Assembly: GCA_037976565.1 (NCBI GenBank)
Contig: CP137675.1
Location: 8,193,447-8,257,446 of the forward strand
Source of the DNA: Mesocentrotus franciscanus
Taxonomy: Eukaryota; Echinodermata; Echinoidea; Camarodonta; Strongylocentrotidae
DNA length: 64,000 bases
Direction: 5' to 3'
Part shown: positions 1 through 11,853 of the stretch, piece after piece
How positions within the stretch are numbered: position 1 is the first letter of the stretch
Layout of the letters: every line of letters begins with the position of its first letter
Position numbers and translations under genes: made by a program
The notes under the pieces: generated by a model
Seen by the model: the letters and a program-made list of their open reading frames with translations, nothing else
What the model was told of the DNA's origin: nothing
The model's database searches: none

Positions 1-468
1 TAGTATCACCACGTTTGAATTTTATTGGGGGCAACTGTCCCCCCACCCCAAGCCCACCCATCAGTATGCAGGAACGGCGATTCCGGGGGTGGGACGGGGG
101 ACACGTCCTCTCCATTTTTGTAGGGGGAGGGGTCGTCCCCCCGGAAAATTTGAAAAAGTGCCAAAAAAAATGTATAGCAAATACTGACAAAAGACTGCAA
201 CACACTTTTAGGCTCTGGAGGGCCCGAGAGTGCAGCGTTTAGACAAATAAAAATGCAAAAATCTTCTCACTCGGGAGCTACGCTCCCTCGCATAATAGCC
301 TTCAAAATATACAAATAAATATTGTAGAAAGGGGAAGTGTGAATAACGTATATTGCTTGTTTTTATACTATAGTTTTGCTAAGGAAAGTAATTTTTAATA
401 CAACAAAACTTCAAAAAACTGTGAGGGGGTAGTCACTTCCGTCACCTTCACCCCTCTCGTTCACTATG
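1..468. repeat. Remnants of dispersed repeats
   Basis: No gene seen. The first ~70 bases resemble the right end of the hAT-like family found at 48227-51543 (TTTGAATTTTATTGGGGG followed by C-rich sequence and CAGTAtGC). About 75-300 is a second unclassified repeat containing a short perfect hairpin near 274-288 (GGGAGC, loop TAC, GCTCCC). The open frames here run through G/C-rich repeat and are not credible genes. Confidence 0.45.
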
Positions 469-476
469 TTCCATCG

Positions 477-1006
477 CACTGAGGTACTGATGGGGAGGGG
501 GGCTTGGGGGCAGTTGCCCCCCAAGGGCTCTTCAAAGGCGGCCCCTGGATGCTCATATGATCGTAATTTAATGCATAAATTCCCTGAGCTTCTTGGGGGC
601 TCCGCCCCCTGGACCTCACTCCATTTAGTGACCTGCAATGCCAGTGTCACAAATAAGGTATCAAAATATGCTCATCTGACCTTAATTAAATGCCTAAAAC
701 CCTTCAGCTTCTAGGGGATCCGTACGTCCCCTGGACCCGACTCCAAATAGTGACATGCAAGGTATCAAAATATGCTCATCATTCTGACTTTATTAAATGC
801 CTAAAACCCCCTAGCTTCACGGGGCTCTGCCCCTGGACCCCACGCTAATTTACGCTCCACTTGCCTCGCTCGCTTTGCTCTACCTGATCGTAAATACATT
901 AGCCCCCCACTTTGAAAAGCGTTCCGCGGGGCCTGCATGTAACATGTAAGAGTGGTGGTGATGCGGATTTTTCTGCCCCCAAACGTTTTTGCTCATTACG
1001 CCACTG
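477..1006 (-). mobile_element. Non-autonomous hAT-like element, copy A
   Basis: The ends are CACTGAGGTACTGATGG (left) and CATTACGCCACTG (right), matching the ends of the copy at 48227-51543 in inverted orientation. Flanking octamers TTCCATCG (469-476) and CTCCCTCG (1007-1014) agree at 6 of 8 positions, as expected for an old hAT-type 8-bp target duplication. The interior has about three units of a G/C-rich tandem repeat (a mini-hairpin of the form GGGGCTCCGCCCC plus ATGCTCATCTGACC), the reverse complement of the arrays at 1300-1700 and 48.3-49.4 kb. It has no coding capacity. Confidence 0.65.
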
Positions 1007-1160
1007 CTCCCTCGTCCCGCGAATATTGCCCCCCCCCCAAGTCATGAAAGAAATCGCCGCCCATGGTCGGTAGGCCTTTTCAGGCGCGGATCCAGGATTT
1101 CTTAGGGGGGCCCAAATTTGAAATTATGCAAGCCAAATATTGGTACGTAATGGTGACCAG

Positions 1161-1720
1161 CAGTGGCGAAATGAGCAAAAATATGGGGGCAGAAAAAGAA
1201 TCCGCATCACCCCACTCTTACATGCAGGCCCCGCTGAACGTTTTTTTCAAAGTGGGTGGGGGGAGGCTAAAGTATTTACGATCACGTGGAGCGTAGCATA
1301 AATTGGCGTGGGGTCTAGGGGCAAAGACCCGGCGGGGGTCAAGGGGCGCAGCCCCCGGAAGCTCAGGTGGTATGGGCATTTAATTACAGTCAGATGAGCC
1401 TATTTTTATTATTCATGATACTGGCAGGTCACTAATTCGCGTGGGGTCCAGGGGGGCTGAGCCCCCTGAAACTCAGGGATTTGAGGCATTTAATTACGGT
1501 CAGATGAACATATTTAGATACCTAATTTGTGACACTGGACACTAATTGGTGTGAGGTCCAGGGGGCGGAGCCCCCCAGAAGCTCAGGGGTTTAGGCATTA
1601 AATTACCGTCCAATAAGCATCTAGGGGCTACCTTAGGGCCATAGGTGGGGTCCAGTGGGCAGAGCCCCCGGAAGCTCAGGGGTTTTAGGCGTTTAATTAC
1701 GGTCATATGACCCCGTTTTT
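1161..1720 (+). repeat. hAT-family end plus G/C-rich tandem array, copy B
   Basis: It begins CAGTGGCGAAATGAGCAAAA, the same end as at 48227 and in copy A. Then come ATCCGCATCACC..CTCTTACATGCAGGCCCC and about four tandem units with GGGTCCAGGGGGCGGAGCC and TTTAATTACGGTCAGATGA. The right end is missing: the array runs into a polypyrimidine tract (about 1712-1810) and then the foldback. It lies inside the element starting at 1081, so it is either an older insertion or part of that element. Confidence 0.6.
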
Positions 1721-2079
1721 TCTTCTTTCTTTTCTTCTTCCTCTTCTTTCTTTCCCTTTCTCTCCTCTTTCCCTTTCCCTTCTTTTCCTTCTCTCTCTTT
1801 CTCTTTTTTTCGCCGGGGGGTTACACCCACAAATGTAATAACGCCCACAAATGTAATAACACTTTACCCACAAATGTAATAACACCCACAAATGTAATAA
1901 CACTTTACCCACAAATGTAATAACACCCACAAATGTAATAACACTTTACCCACAAATGTAATAATTTCACCCACAAATGTAATAACCACTTTACCCACAA
2001 ATGTAATAATTTTGAATCACCCACAAATGTAATAATGACTTTACCCACAAATGTAATAAATTTGAAGGGATATTTTGTC

Positions 2080-2825
2080 GAATTTGTTCAAAACTAAGAC
2101 CCTGTAATAAAGCATGGGTATAGCGCGCAGTCTTTACTCCAGACCGGTTATTTCAAAAATTTAAAAAATCTTCAAAACTAAGACCCCATAATCCTTTTCC
2201 TGTGGAATAACATGAGAATCGAGCGTAGTCTTTCCTCCAGACCCGGTCATTTCAAAAATAAAAAAACAATAAAAAACAAAACAAAAATTCAAATCTAATA
2301 CCCAACAATCCTCCAAACTAAAACCCTGTAATAAAGCGTGGGTATAGCGCGCAGTCTTTACTCCAGACCCGGTTATTTCAAAAATTTTAAAAAATCTTCA
2401 AAACTAAGACCCCATAATCCTTTTCCTGTGGAATAACATGAGAATCGAGCGTAGTCTTTCCTCCAGACCCGGTCATTTCAAAAATAAAAACAATAAAAAC
2501 AAAACAAAAATTCAAATCTAAGACCCAACAATCCTCCAAACTAAGACCCTGTAATAAAGCATGGGTTTAGAGCGTTGTCTTTACTCCACACCCGGTTATT
2601 TCAAAAATAAAATAAAACAAAACAAAACAAAACATTAACTTTAAAACTAAGGCTCCACCATCTTCCAAACTATAAGACCCTGTGATAAAGCATGGGTTTA
2701 GAGCGTAGTCTTTACTCCAGACCCGTTTAATTAAAAAAAAATCTTCAAAACTAAGACCCCATCATCTTATTCATGTGGAATAACATGAGTATTGAACGTA
2801 GTCTTTCCTCTAGACTCGGTATTTC

Positions 2826-2857
<32 letters not shown>

Positions 2858-3340
2858 ACTTTAAAATTAAGACCCACCATCTTCCAAACTAAGATCCTGT
2901 AATAAAGCATGGGTTTAGAGCATAGTTGTTCTTCCAGACCCGGTTATTCCAAAATAAAAACAATAAAAACAAAACAAAAATTCAAATCTAAGACCCAACA
3001 ATCCTCCAAACTAAGACCCTGTAATAAAGCATGGGTTTAGAGCGTTGTCTTTACTCCACACCCGGTTATTTCAAAAATAAAAAAAAAACAAAACAAAAAA
3101 AAAACATTAACTTTAAAACTAAGGCCCCAGCATCTTCCAAACTATAAGACCCTGTGATAAAGCCGTGATAAAGCATGGGTTTAGAGCGTAGTCTTTACTC
3201 CAGACCCGTTTAATTAAAAAAAAATCTTCAAAACTAAGACCCCATCATCTTATTCCTGTGGAATAACATGAGTATTGAGCGTAGTCTTTTTATTTCAAAA
3301 GAAATAGAAATTTAAACAAATCTTCAAACTAAGACCCACC
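2080..3340 (+). repeat. Left-arm tandem array of two alternating subunits
   Basis: Two related subunits of roughly 90-100 bases alternate. One carries CTGTAATAAAGCATGGGT and TAGTCTTTACTCCAGACCCG; the other carries CCTGTGGAATAACATGAG and GCGTAGTCTTTCCTC. They are separated by A-rich spacers built from AAAACAAAAC. Both subunits share CTAAGACCC and the (C)AGACCCGGT box, so they come from one ancestral unit. The array is non-coding and mirrored at 9380-10930. Confidence 0.85.
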
Positions 3341-4032
3341 ATCTTATTCCTGTTTTTTTCATTTAAAAATTAAAAAAAAAAAAAAAAAATAAGTACTTTG
3401 AGCATCTACATAAGGTGGATATAGCGCGTTATAAGTACTCATCATTATCATCATTATTTCTTGGCGATGCATTGCATCGCTTTACATTATTACATATGTG
3501 GATACAACACGTCACAAATAAATGATTGGTCGGCGGTCACACGAACTGACGAATCAGTCAAAATGGTCCATATATATAACACACAGATGAGGGACCGATT
3601 CGATGGTTCGTTGACCGTCGACGATTTTTAATCATGTAAATATTCTAACGCCCACAAATATCCTGGAATTCAATGGTCGTAGAAAAAAAAGTAATCCAAT
3701 AAGTGACCTTAAAAGTATTTAAATGTTGACGCTAATTGTTTTATGCATGTAATTATGAAATATGTTCACGATATGTAACATATATATATATATATGTACG
3801 CTATTAGTGACATTGAAACGTTGGATTACGATGTTATATTTTCATGAGTGCGTGAATGAATTACCTTTCTTCATGTGATGAACGTATCAATTACTTATAC
3901 TGAAGACTACCAATTCGTACGCGGTACACGGTGTGAATTCATGAGAACGAAATTTATTCAAAGGCAAATACAAACAAAACACATTTATATTACAGTTTTC
4001 CCTACTTCTGAAACACTCAAGCAGCTATATAA

Positions 4033-7000
4033 TGGTGGGTTCCCACTGCCGATCAAACCAACCCGACCAAGCCCAATCAAGCCCGATCACCCATTTTTCC
4101 CCGACCGATCCCGACCACATGCCTAAACACAAGCTCTTCCCGACCGCTATTCGACCATTGACGACCCACATTCGACCATTCACGACTCCTGCACGACGTA
4201 TAGTCGACCACAACTTCGATCTTTCTCGATCATTCCGATCTACATACAATCCCAACGCGATCCCTACTAGACCAACTAGACGTACACACGATCTCTACAC
4301 AATCTCGACCCGAGCAGATCGACCTGTTCGAACAGGGATCCAAGATGACTCGTGAATTGAGTGGTTGCACAAAATATTATCGTCAGCTGATGGTACAGTA
4401 CTCATTTTTGATCAGCGTTCAGTTCATCTCAGACACTCAAGAAGGCTAAAAGGCTTATTTGGAAGTCAATGCATTCCGCATTTCTTTAACTTCCCCCTGC
4501 ATGCAGACCCAGTGTCATTTGCCAAAGTACTGTATTGCACATGATACTTAAAACATTAATTTTATTTGCCTTTTCAAACAGACTGTCAAGAGCTGCACGT
4601 GTCGCAGTCACATGTTACTACCAATTCTAGAAGCGATTAACTTAATATTACGAAGAAAATGTGATTAGATCAGCACGTAATTGTGTCCTTGGTTTTTAAA
4701 TATTTATAAGGTGTTTTATTTTCTCAATACCAGAGGCAATACATATAATCGAAATCATGAAATTTACATCATACTCAGAACAATCAAAATACAACTCAGA
4801 ATAATCAAAATACAATTCAAAAGTATTATTCTTAACATCAATTGCTAAACAAAACAACTCTTTCATACATTTCCTTATTCGTTTAAAACAATAATAGTAA
4901 TAATAATAATAAAATACTTAGTCATTTCATGTTAATTTTGTGCTTCTTTGAAGAAAAAAAAACGAATATCTGTTGAATTAAAAAAAATAAAATAAATGCT
5001 TGTACATGAAATATTACAGTCTGTCAAAATATTGTTAAAAATTACTACCTCTGAAAAGAGACAAACTCCCCAAAGAGAGAGATAAAGATAAAAACAACCC
5101 AAAACATCACACCCCCCCAAAAAAAAAAAAAAACAAACAAACAAACAAATATATAAACATAAAGCAAAGAAAGACTGCTGGGATAGAGGGCTGGGAAGTT
5201 GCTTTTTTTAAGTTAATTTATATTACACAAAACTTTCCAAGGTCTCCCATTTTTTAAAGTGAATTGAAAGAGTATCCCTTTCCATTGCAGGTTTTTTCCT
5301 CTTTCCTATTTCGAGAATTTTATCTTTTACTTCATCTACATTTAGAGGCTTCCCTTCTCTGCTATTAAAAATCATCAATTTAATCAAAATCAGAATGTGG
5401 TTTAGTAATTGCTCCGATTTCATATTACTCCCATTTATTCCAATATGAATTTCTTTCCACGACAGTTTCTTTAGAATTGGTAAATTGAGTTTATCAGCAC
5501 ATTTTTCCCAGAATCTTTTATTATATTACATTAAAAATATACATGTTGATAGGTTTCCTCCAAAATATTGCAATACGGACACAAACCGTTTGTACGAAAT
5601 TTAAATCTATGCAAATGATGGTTTGTATAAACTATTCTATGCAAAAGTTTAAACTGAAATTCTCTCAGTTTACTGTTTAATGTGCACAACCTTGGTTGAA
5701 CAAAAATCTTTTCCACTTCTTTAGTTGTAATATTATAAAGTTCCATTAAGTTATGAAATGCTGAGCTGATTTCTGCATTCTTCTTGATTTGACTTTTATA
5801 CACCATCTCTGCAGTTATTTCTTCAAATTTAAAAACCTTCTTTGCAAATATTAATTCTAAACTAAGGCCACAGTGGATGGACTTTCTTGCAGGCTGAACA
5901 TTCTGTTTCCATTCGTGAGGAATTATTGAATAGATTTTGTTAACTTTTGTAATTTCTTCCTTACTTAAACCAATGGCAATAAAATATGCATCTTTTTAAT
6001 AACCCTTGTTCATCGCATATGTGATGAAGTCGATATATATTTTTTAAACAAATTTTCCTCAAATAAAGTTTGACCTTCTAGTTGAATAAAATTATTATTA
6101 TACAATATTTCATTCCCTCTGTATCTCTCTTCTGTTTTAACATATTCTTTCATATCTATCCATGCTTTCAGAAGATTCTGATAAAAAGAAGGTAACATGA
6201 GTTTCACTGTATCTCTCCAATAGTTGCAATAAAATATTAAATTCCCGCCCATTGGTCTCATTAAATATTTAAAGTAATGTTTCCATTTGATAGCTTGAGT
6301 TCCTGTTACAAGCCTTTTATCCACATTATTCTCTGTGCCTTTACAAACAGTCGGAAATTCATCATTTTGAGCCCACCCTGCGGATAGTCTAAAAACATGA
6401 TGCTCTGTTTAATTTTGCCTTTACTTCTCCACAAAAATCAAAACATATTTCTTCAATTTCGCTATACACCCATTCTGGAACCGGCATCAATGATGATAAA
6501 TATATAAATTTAGAATAGCCATATACTTTCATTAATTGAATTTTCCCCATTAATGTTAAATCACGCTGCTTCCACCACGTAAAACGTTTTTAATCTTGCT
6601 CAATATTTCTTTATAATTCATTTGTTCTTTGATATCTTCGTGTATTGAAAAATAAATTCCTAGTATTTTAACAATGTCTACTTGCTTCCCAAACGGAAAT
6701 GTATGAGTGGATAATTGTGGACCTAGGGAAAATGAATGTCTTGTCCTTGTTTAACTTTAAGCCTGATATTTTATAAAAAAACATATGTGAATTCGAATCT
6801 TTAATGAAAAGCGTTATATCGTCTGCGTACAGAACTTGCTTTATTTCTGTATTTCCAAAACTGATCCCTTTTATCTGATGATTATTTCTTATCATATGAG
6901 CTAAAATTTCAATACACAGAACAAATAAATATGGAGAGGGGATCTCCTGCCTTACTCCTCTTTCAACCTTGAAATAACGTGTTGATGTATATCCATTTAT

Positions 7001-9016
7001 AACACAACTTTCTGCTTTAGTATAAAAAATATTAACCCATTTACAAAACCTTGGTCCAAAATTTAATGATTGTAAAACCTTATATAAAAATAAATGTGAA
7101 ACAGAATCAAATGCTTTTTCAAAATCAATGGCCACCAAAAAAGCGTGTTCTCTGTAAAAGAAGTATGAAAGATCATGTCGTCTATTATTCGTATTGCTTC
7201 TCCAATGTTCCTATCCTTAACATATCCCAACTGATCAAAACCAACAATTTCAGGTAAAACTTCTTGTATTCTCTTTGAAAGTATCTTAGATAGTATTTTA
7301 TAATCTACGTTTAGCAACGAAATCGGTCTGTAATTCTTAATAAGCTCCGGATCTTGCCATCTTTATGTATCAAGATAATAACTGCTTGCCTTTGAGAGCC
7401 TGATAATTCCCCTTGTTAAAGAGCTTCATTAAAAGATGCAAGAACTAGATCTCCAATTACTGGCCAAAATTTCTGATAAAATTCTGCACTAAAACCATCA
7501 TTTCCTGGAGATTTGTTAAGTTTCATATCTTTTAGTATTTCTATGCATTCCCTTTCTACGATCGTTTCCTCACATGAATCTCGTGATATATTTTTCAATT
7601 TTGGCAGGTTATTAGGAAAGAAGTCCAAAGTGTCATCTTGTATAGAATTCATTTTGCCCATAAAATGATTTTATTTCTTCAATACTTTCTTTTCGTTAGA
7701 AGTGGTATTTCCATTTCCATTTAATTTCTTTATTATACTTTTTATATTTGATTCCATTAACTGTTTGAAGAATGCTGTATTCTTTTCTCCACATTCATAT
7801 CATGAGGATCTTGACCGTACTTTTAAACCTTCATTGATGTAATCGTGGAGTAAACTTAGTTGTTGTTTTCTTAGTTTTCAAATTTTCAAAAAATATCTTT
7901 GTGATGTCCATTGCCAATCGACAATAAATGCTCTTCTAAGTCTTTAATCTCTTTTACCAATTTTCCGATTTTTTCTTCTTTCCTTTCCTCCGCCCTTTTT
8001 CTTGATAGTTTCATTGTAAACTTCCGTATTTCCATTTTCATGAAATCTCATAGTACTCTCTTATCTTTAATTTCAGCAGACAGTTTCTCTTTTAAAGTCT
8101 TTATTTCTTCTCTAATCTTCTTAACGTATTCCTTGTAACTTAATAGACTATTATTAAACTTCCAATAAGATCTTTTATTTTTATTTTTTTCGATGACCTA
8201 ATATGGATTACCAGATTAACTGCTGAATGGTCATGGGCTATAAGGGAACAATGTCACATTTGGATGTTATTTGCTCTAAATTCTCTGATATGATCCAATA
8301 ATCTAAGCGGCTTTGCATAAAAGGATTTCGTTGTATTGCTTTTTATCTTTATTTTTACTTCTCCGTACATCACGTAATCTATAACTTTCAATGAAGTCTT
8401 CAATTTTTTTACAAAATTTTCTTTGTTTCTTTGATACTTGTCCAAAATAATCTAGATTCGTGTGTCTAATAACATTGAAGTCACCCCAAGTGCTACTGGA
8501 TTTCCTTCTGTATTATTCCTATTGAGTTAAGTTGCGATCGGAAAGATCGAGTGCGGTCGAGAAGTGGTCGAGAAGTGCTCGGGATGTCATCGAGAAGCAG
8601 TCGAGAAGTGAGCGAGTTCGGTCGAGTGACTGTTTAGGGCAGACATGTATCGATCGTCAAGCGGTTGAGTTGTTGATCGAGTTGATCGGGAACCAATCGT
8701 GTAGAAGTTGTGTATAAATCGAGATGATCGGGTAGTGATCGGCGGAAAAATCCACCTCGACCAAACTAGACCTCTATACGATCGATTTCCGATCAGCTCG
8801 ACCTCTACTCGACCAATACACGATCGCTGTACGATCGCTTGCCTTCTCGACCCCTACACGATATTTTTGACATGCCAAAATTGTCGTGTAGGAAGCCAGA
8901 TCGATACCGATCAAGGTAGACCGACCCCGATCGCCCTTGCCGACCGAGCCCGACTAGGCCAAAATAGCTTGATCGGGCTTGGTCGGGTTGGTTTGATCGG
9001 CAGTGGGAACCCACCA
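4033..9016. mobile_element. TIR element flanked by TAA, CGATC-rich
   Basis: The two ends match over about 41 bases as inverted repeats, starting TGGTGGGTTCCCACTGCC and continuing through GATCAAACCAACCCGACC. TAA lies on both sides (4030-4032 and 9017-9019), fitting a 3-bp duplication as in PIF/Harbinger elements. Subterminal DNA (4080-4340 and 8530-8960) is a degenerate minisatellite rich in CGACC and CGATC. The interior is split by the LINE at 5200-8520. No transposase is recognised; 4345-5200 and 9020-9160 show nothing else identifiable. Confidence 0.75.
5200..8520 (-). pseudogene. Broken L1/Tx1-like LINE (endonuclease and reverse transcriptase)
   Basis: Read on the minus strand, conserved pieces appear in correct order across several frames. 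These are an apurinic-type endonuclease remnant (WGDFNVI at about 8485-8465, SRLDYWIIS near 8300), the start of the reverse transcriptase (NKSPGNDGFSAEFYQKFWP, about 7530-7470), LLNVDYKILSKILSKRI and GYVKDRN (7317-7215), AIDFEKAFDSV (7135-7100), the catalytic YADD (about 6820), and a C-terminal CPYCN..EET..H zinc-type motif (about 5580-5535). Many frameshifts and stops make it inactive. The 5' end is cut inside the endonuclease domain near 8520, as in incomplete target-primed reverse transcription. The 3' boundary is unclear; I saw no clean poly(A). Clade assignment rests on the EFYQKFW and CPYC motifs. Confidence 0.85.
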
Positions 9017-9162
9017 TAAACAAGAACAAGTCTGAAATGATAATCGGTTAACAAGCAAATAACAACGCATACTTTCATATAACAAATCATAGATAGCTGT
9101 ATAACGAGATCACGCGAAACATATTTGCATGTTTTGAATGAACGATCGCAGAACCCTTTGAC

Positions 9163-9250
9163 TGACTTTACCCACAAATGTAATAATTTTGAATCACCCA
9201 CAAATGTAATAATGACTTTACCCACAAATGTAATAAATTTGAAGTGATAT
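9163..9250 (+). repeat. Internal direct copy of the foldback terminal array
   Basis: Three units of ACCCACAAATGTAATAA in the same orientation as the left arm lie just inside the right arm. The following AATTTGAAGTGATATTTTGT matches the junction after the left array (about 2060-2080). A left-arm fragment was therefore copied next to the right arm, showing rearrangement or a second insertion. Confidence 0.75.
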
Positions 9251-9379
9251 TTTGTATATTTTGATATTAATGTAAAGCGATGCAATGCATCGCCAAGAAA
9301 TAATGATGATAATGATGAGTACTTATAACGCGCTATATCCACCTTATGTAGATGCTCAAAGTACTTAATTTTTTTTATT

Positions 9380-9908
9380 TTTTATTTTTTAATTTTTAAA
9401 TGAAAAGAACAGGAATAAGATGGTGGGTCTTAGTTTCGAAGATTTGTTTAAATTTCTATTTCTTTTGAAATAAAAAGACTACGCTCAATACTCATGTTAT
9501 TCCACAGGAATAAGATGATGGGGTCTTAGTTTTGAAGATTTTTTTTTAATTAAACGGGTCTGAGTAAAGACTACGCTCTAAACCCATGCTTTATCACGGC
9601 TTTATCACAGGGTCTTATAGTTTGGAAGATGCTGGGGCCTTAGTTTTAAAGTTAATGTTTTTTTTTGTTTTGTTTTGTTTTTTTTGTTGAAATAACCGGG
9701 TGTGGAGTAAAGACAACGCTCTAAACCCATGCTTTATTACAGGGTCTTAGTTTGGAGGATTGTTGGGTCTTAGATTTGAATTTTTTGTTTTGTTTTTTAT
9801 TGTTTTTTTATTTTTGGAATAACCGGGTCTGGAAGAACAACTATGCTCTAAACCCATGCTTTATTACAGGATCTTAGTTTGGAAGATGGTGGGTCTTAAT
9901 TTTAAAGT

Positions 9909-9940
<32 letters not shown>

Positions 9941-10930
9941 TGAAATAACCGAGTCTAGAGGAAAGACTACGTTCAATACTCATGTTATTCCACAGGAATA
10001 AGATGATGGCGTCTTAGTTTTGAAGATTTTTTTTAATTAAACGGGTCTGGAGTAAAGACTACGCTCTGAACCCATGCTTTATCACAGGGTCTTATAGTTT
10101 GGAAGATGGTGGGGCCTTAGTTTTAAAGTTAATGTTTTGTTTTGTTTTGTTTTGTTTTATTTTTGAAATAACCGGGTGTGGAGTAAAGACAACGCTCTAA
10201 ACCCATGCTTTATTACAGGGTCTTAGTTTGGAGGATTGTCGGGTCTTAGATTTGAATTTTTTTTTTTTTTTTTAATTGTTTTTTAATTTTTGAAATAACC
10301 GGGTCTGGAAGAACAACTATGCTCTAAACCCATGCTTTATTACAGGATCTTAGTTTGGAAGATGGTGGGTCTTAATTTTAAAGTTTTTGTTTTTGTTTTT
10401 GTTTTTGTTTTTTTTAAATAACCGAGTCTAGAGGAAAGACTACGTTCAATACTCATGTTATTCCACATGAATAAGATGATGGGGTCTTAGTTTTGAAGAT
10501 TTTTAAAAATTAAACGGGTCTGGAGTAAAGACTACGCTCTAAACCCATGCTTTATCACAGGGTCTTATAGTTTGGAAGATGGTGGGGCCTTAGTTTTAAA
10601 GTTAATGTTTTGTTTTGTTTTGTTTTATTTTATTTTTGAAATAACCGGGTGTGGAGTAAAGACAACGCTCTAAACCCATGCTTTATTACAGGGTCTTAGT
10701 TTGGAGGATTGTTGGGTCTTAGATTTGAATTTTTTGTTTTGTTTTTTATTGTTTTTATTTTTGAAATGACCGGGTCTGGAGGAAAGACTACGCTCGATTC
10801 TCATGTTATTCCACAGGAAAAGGATTATGGGGTCTTAGTTTTGAAGATTTTTAAAATTTTGAAATAACCGGGTCTGGAGTAAAGACTGCGCGCTATACCC
10901 ATGCTTTATTACAGGGTTTTAGTTTTGAAC
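9380..10930 (-). repeat. Right-arm tandem array of the foldback
   Basis: This is the reverse complement of the left-arm array: units with CCCATGCTTTATTACAGGGT and CTCATGTTATTCCACAGG separated by T-rich TTTTGTTTTG spacers. It has more units than the left arm (about 1.55 against 1.26 kb), so the arms have changed in copy number since they arose. It is non-coding. Confidence 0.85.
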
Positions 10931-11228
10931 AAATTCGACAAAATATCCCTTCAAATTTATTACATTTGTGGGTAAAGTCATTATTACATTTGTGGGTGAT
11001 TCAAAATTATTACATTTGTGGGTAAAGTGGTTATTACATTTGTGGGTGAAATTATTACATTTGTGGGTAAAGTGTTATTACATTTGTGGGTGTTATTACA
11101 TTTGTGGGTAAAGTGTTATTACATTTGTGGGCGTTATTACATTTGTGGGCGTTATTACATTTGTGGGTGTAACAGGGGGGCCAAGGCCTGTTCGCCCCCC
11201 CCCCCCTGGATCCGCGCCTGGGCCTTTC

Positions 11229-11800
11229 CTTCCTTCATATTTAAAAAAATACATCCAGACTACATCACTACGCCCAACCCCCCAATCTTGCCCACTGTTC
11301 CTTATTAATTAAACCCCTTAAAACGAAGTAGGTAATAAACACTCCTTTTGTATCCCCTTAACCCCCCTTCCTGGACCCTCCCCACCCCTATAGCCCCTAA
11401 TCTTCCAGGCTACATGACTATGCCTTCCTCTTTTCATCACCCTTAAACAATACTGCCCTCTGTTCATTAATAATAAAACCCTTAAAACAAGTAGGTAATA
11501 TACACTCCTTTATATCCCTTACCCCGACCCCCTCCTGAGCCCCTAATCATCCAGACTACATCACTACGCCCAACCCCCAATCTTGCCCACTGTTCCTTAT
11601 TAATTAAACCCCTTAAAACGAAGTAGGTAATAAACACTCCTTTTTATCCCCTTAACGCCCCTTCCCGGACCCCTCCCCCACCACCCCCACCACTCTAGCC
11701 CCTAATCATCCAGGCTACATGACTATGCCTTCCCTCTTTTCATCACCCTTAAACAATACTGCCCTCTGTTCATTAATAATAAAAACCCCTTAGATTCAAT
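11229..11800 (+). repeat. Tandem repeat of about 310 bases, roughly two copies
   Basis: Blocks with CAGACTACATCACTACGCCC, TTATTAATTAAACCCC and AAACGAAGTAGGTAATAAAC recur at about 11245, 11400, 11550 and 11710. Alternate blocks are more alike (CATCACTACG versus CATGACTATG), giving a higher-order unit of about 310 bases. It is C-rich and non-coding. Confidence 0.75.
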
Positions 11801-11853
11801 AACCAGTGTGTCACTTTAAAATCCGCCTGTGCGCGCCCATGTGCCCGGCCGTA

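Larger units (their letters stand above)
1821..11173. mobile_element. Giant foldback element with minisatellite arms
   Basis: The sequence at 1821-3490 is the reverse complement, with small gaps, of about 9267-11173. Outermost in each arm is an array of a 17-18-base unit, ACCCACAAATGTAATAA with short spacers (1821-2060 and 10955-11173). Inside it is a longer tandem array (2080-3340 and 9380-10930), then an inner end with the palindrome GCGATGCATTGCATCGC and ATAAGTACTCATCATTATC. The ends read TTACACCC..GGGTGTAA. The insertion lies in a G-run of the surrounding element, so the target duplication cannot be resolved beyond five or six G. No transposase is visible. The structure resembles Foldback or Rehavkus-like elements with repeat-built arms, but the superfamily is not established. 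Confidence 0.85.
1081..11220. mobile_element. Composite hAT-like element hosting nested insertions
   Basis: The left end CAGGCGCGGATCCAGG at 1081 is matched by its exact reverse complement ending at 11220. Flanking octamers are GGCCTTTT (1073-1080) and GGCCTTTC (11221-11228), 7 of 8 identical. The 8-bp duplication and CAGRGGCGGATCC-like ends are typical of hAT-superfamily non-autonomous elements. Only about 0.8 kb is the element itself (1081-1820 and 11174-11220); the rest is a later foldback insertion. No transposase was found. The related short elements at 40383, 52946 and 35756 have similar ends. Confidence 0.75.

Noticed and set aside
1821..2067. Regularly spaced short repeats resembling a CRISPR array
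   Set aside because: Spacers are 3-10 bases and not unique, the array is mirrored at 10955-11173, and the genome is eukaryotic; it is a minisatellite arm.
1815..11180. G-run duplication (GGGGGG) as a definite target site duplication of the foldback
   Set aside because: The insertion lies in a homopolymer, so the duplicated length cannot be determined.
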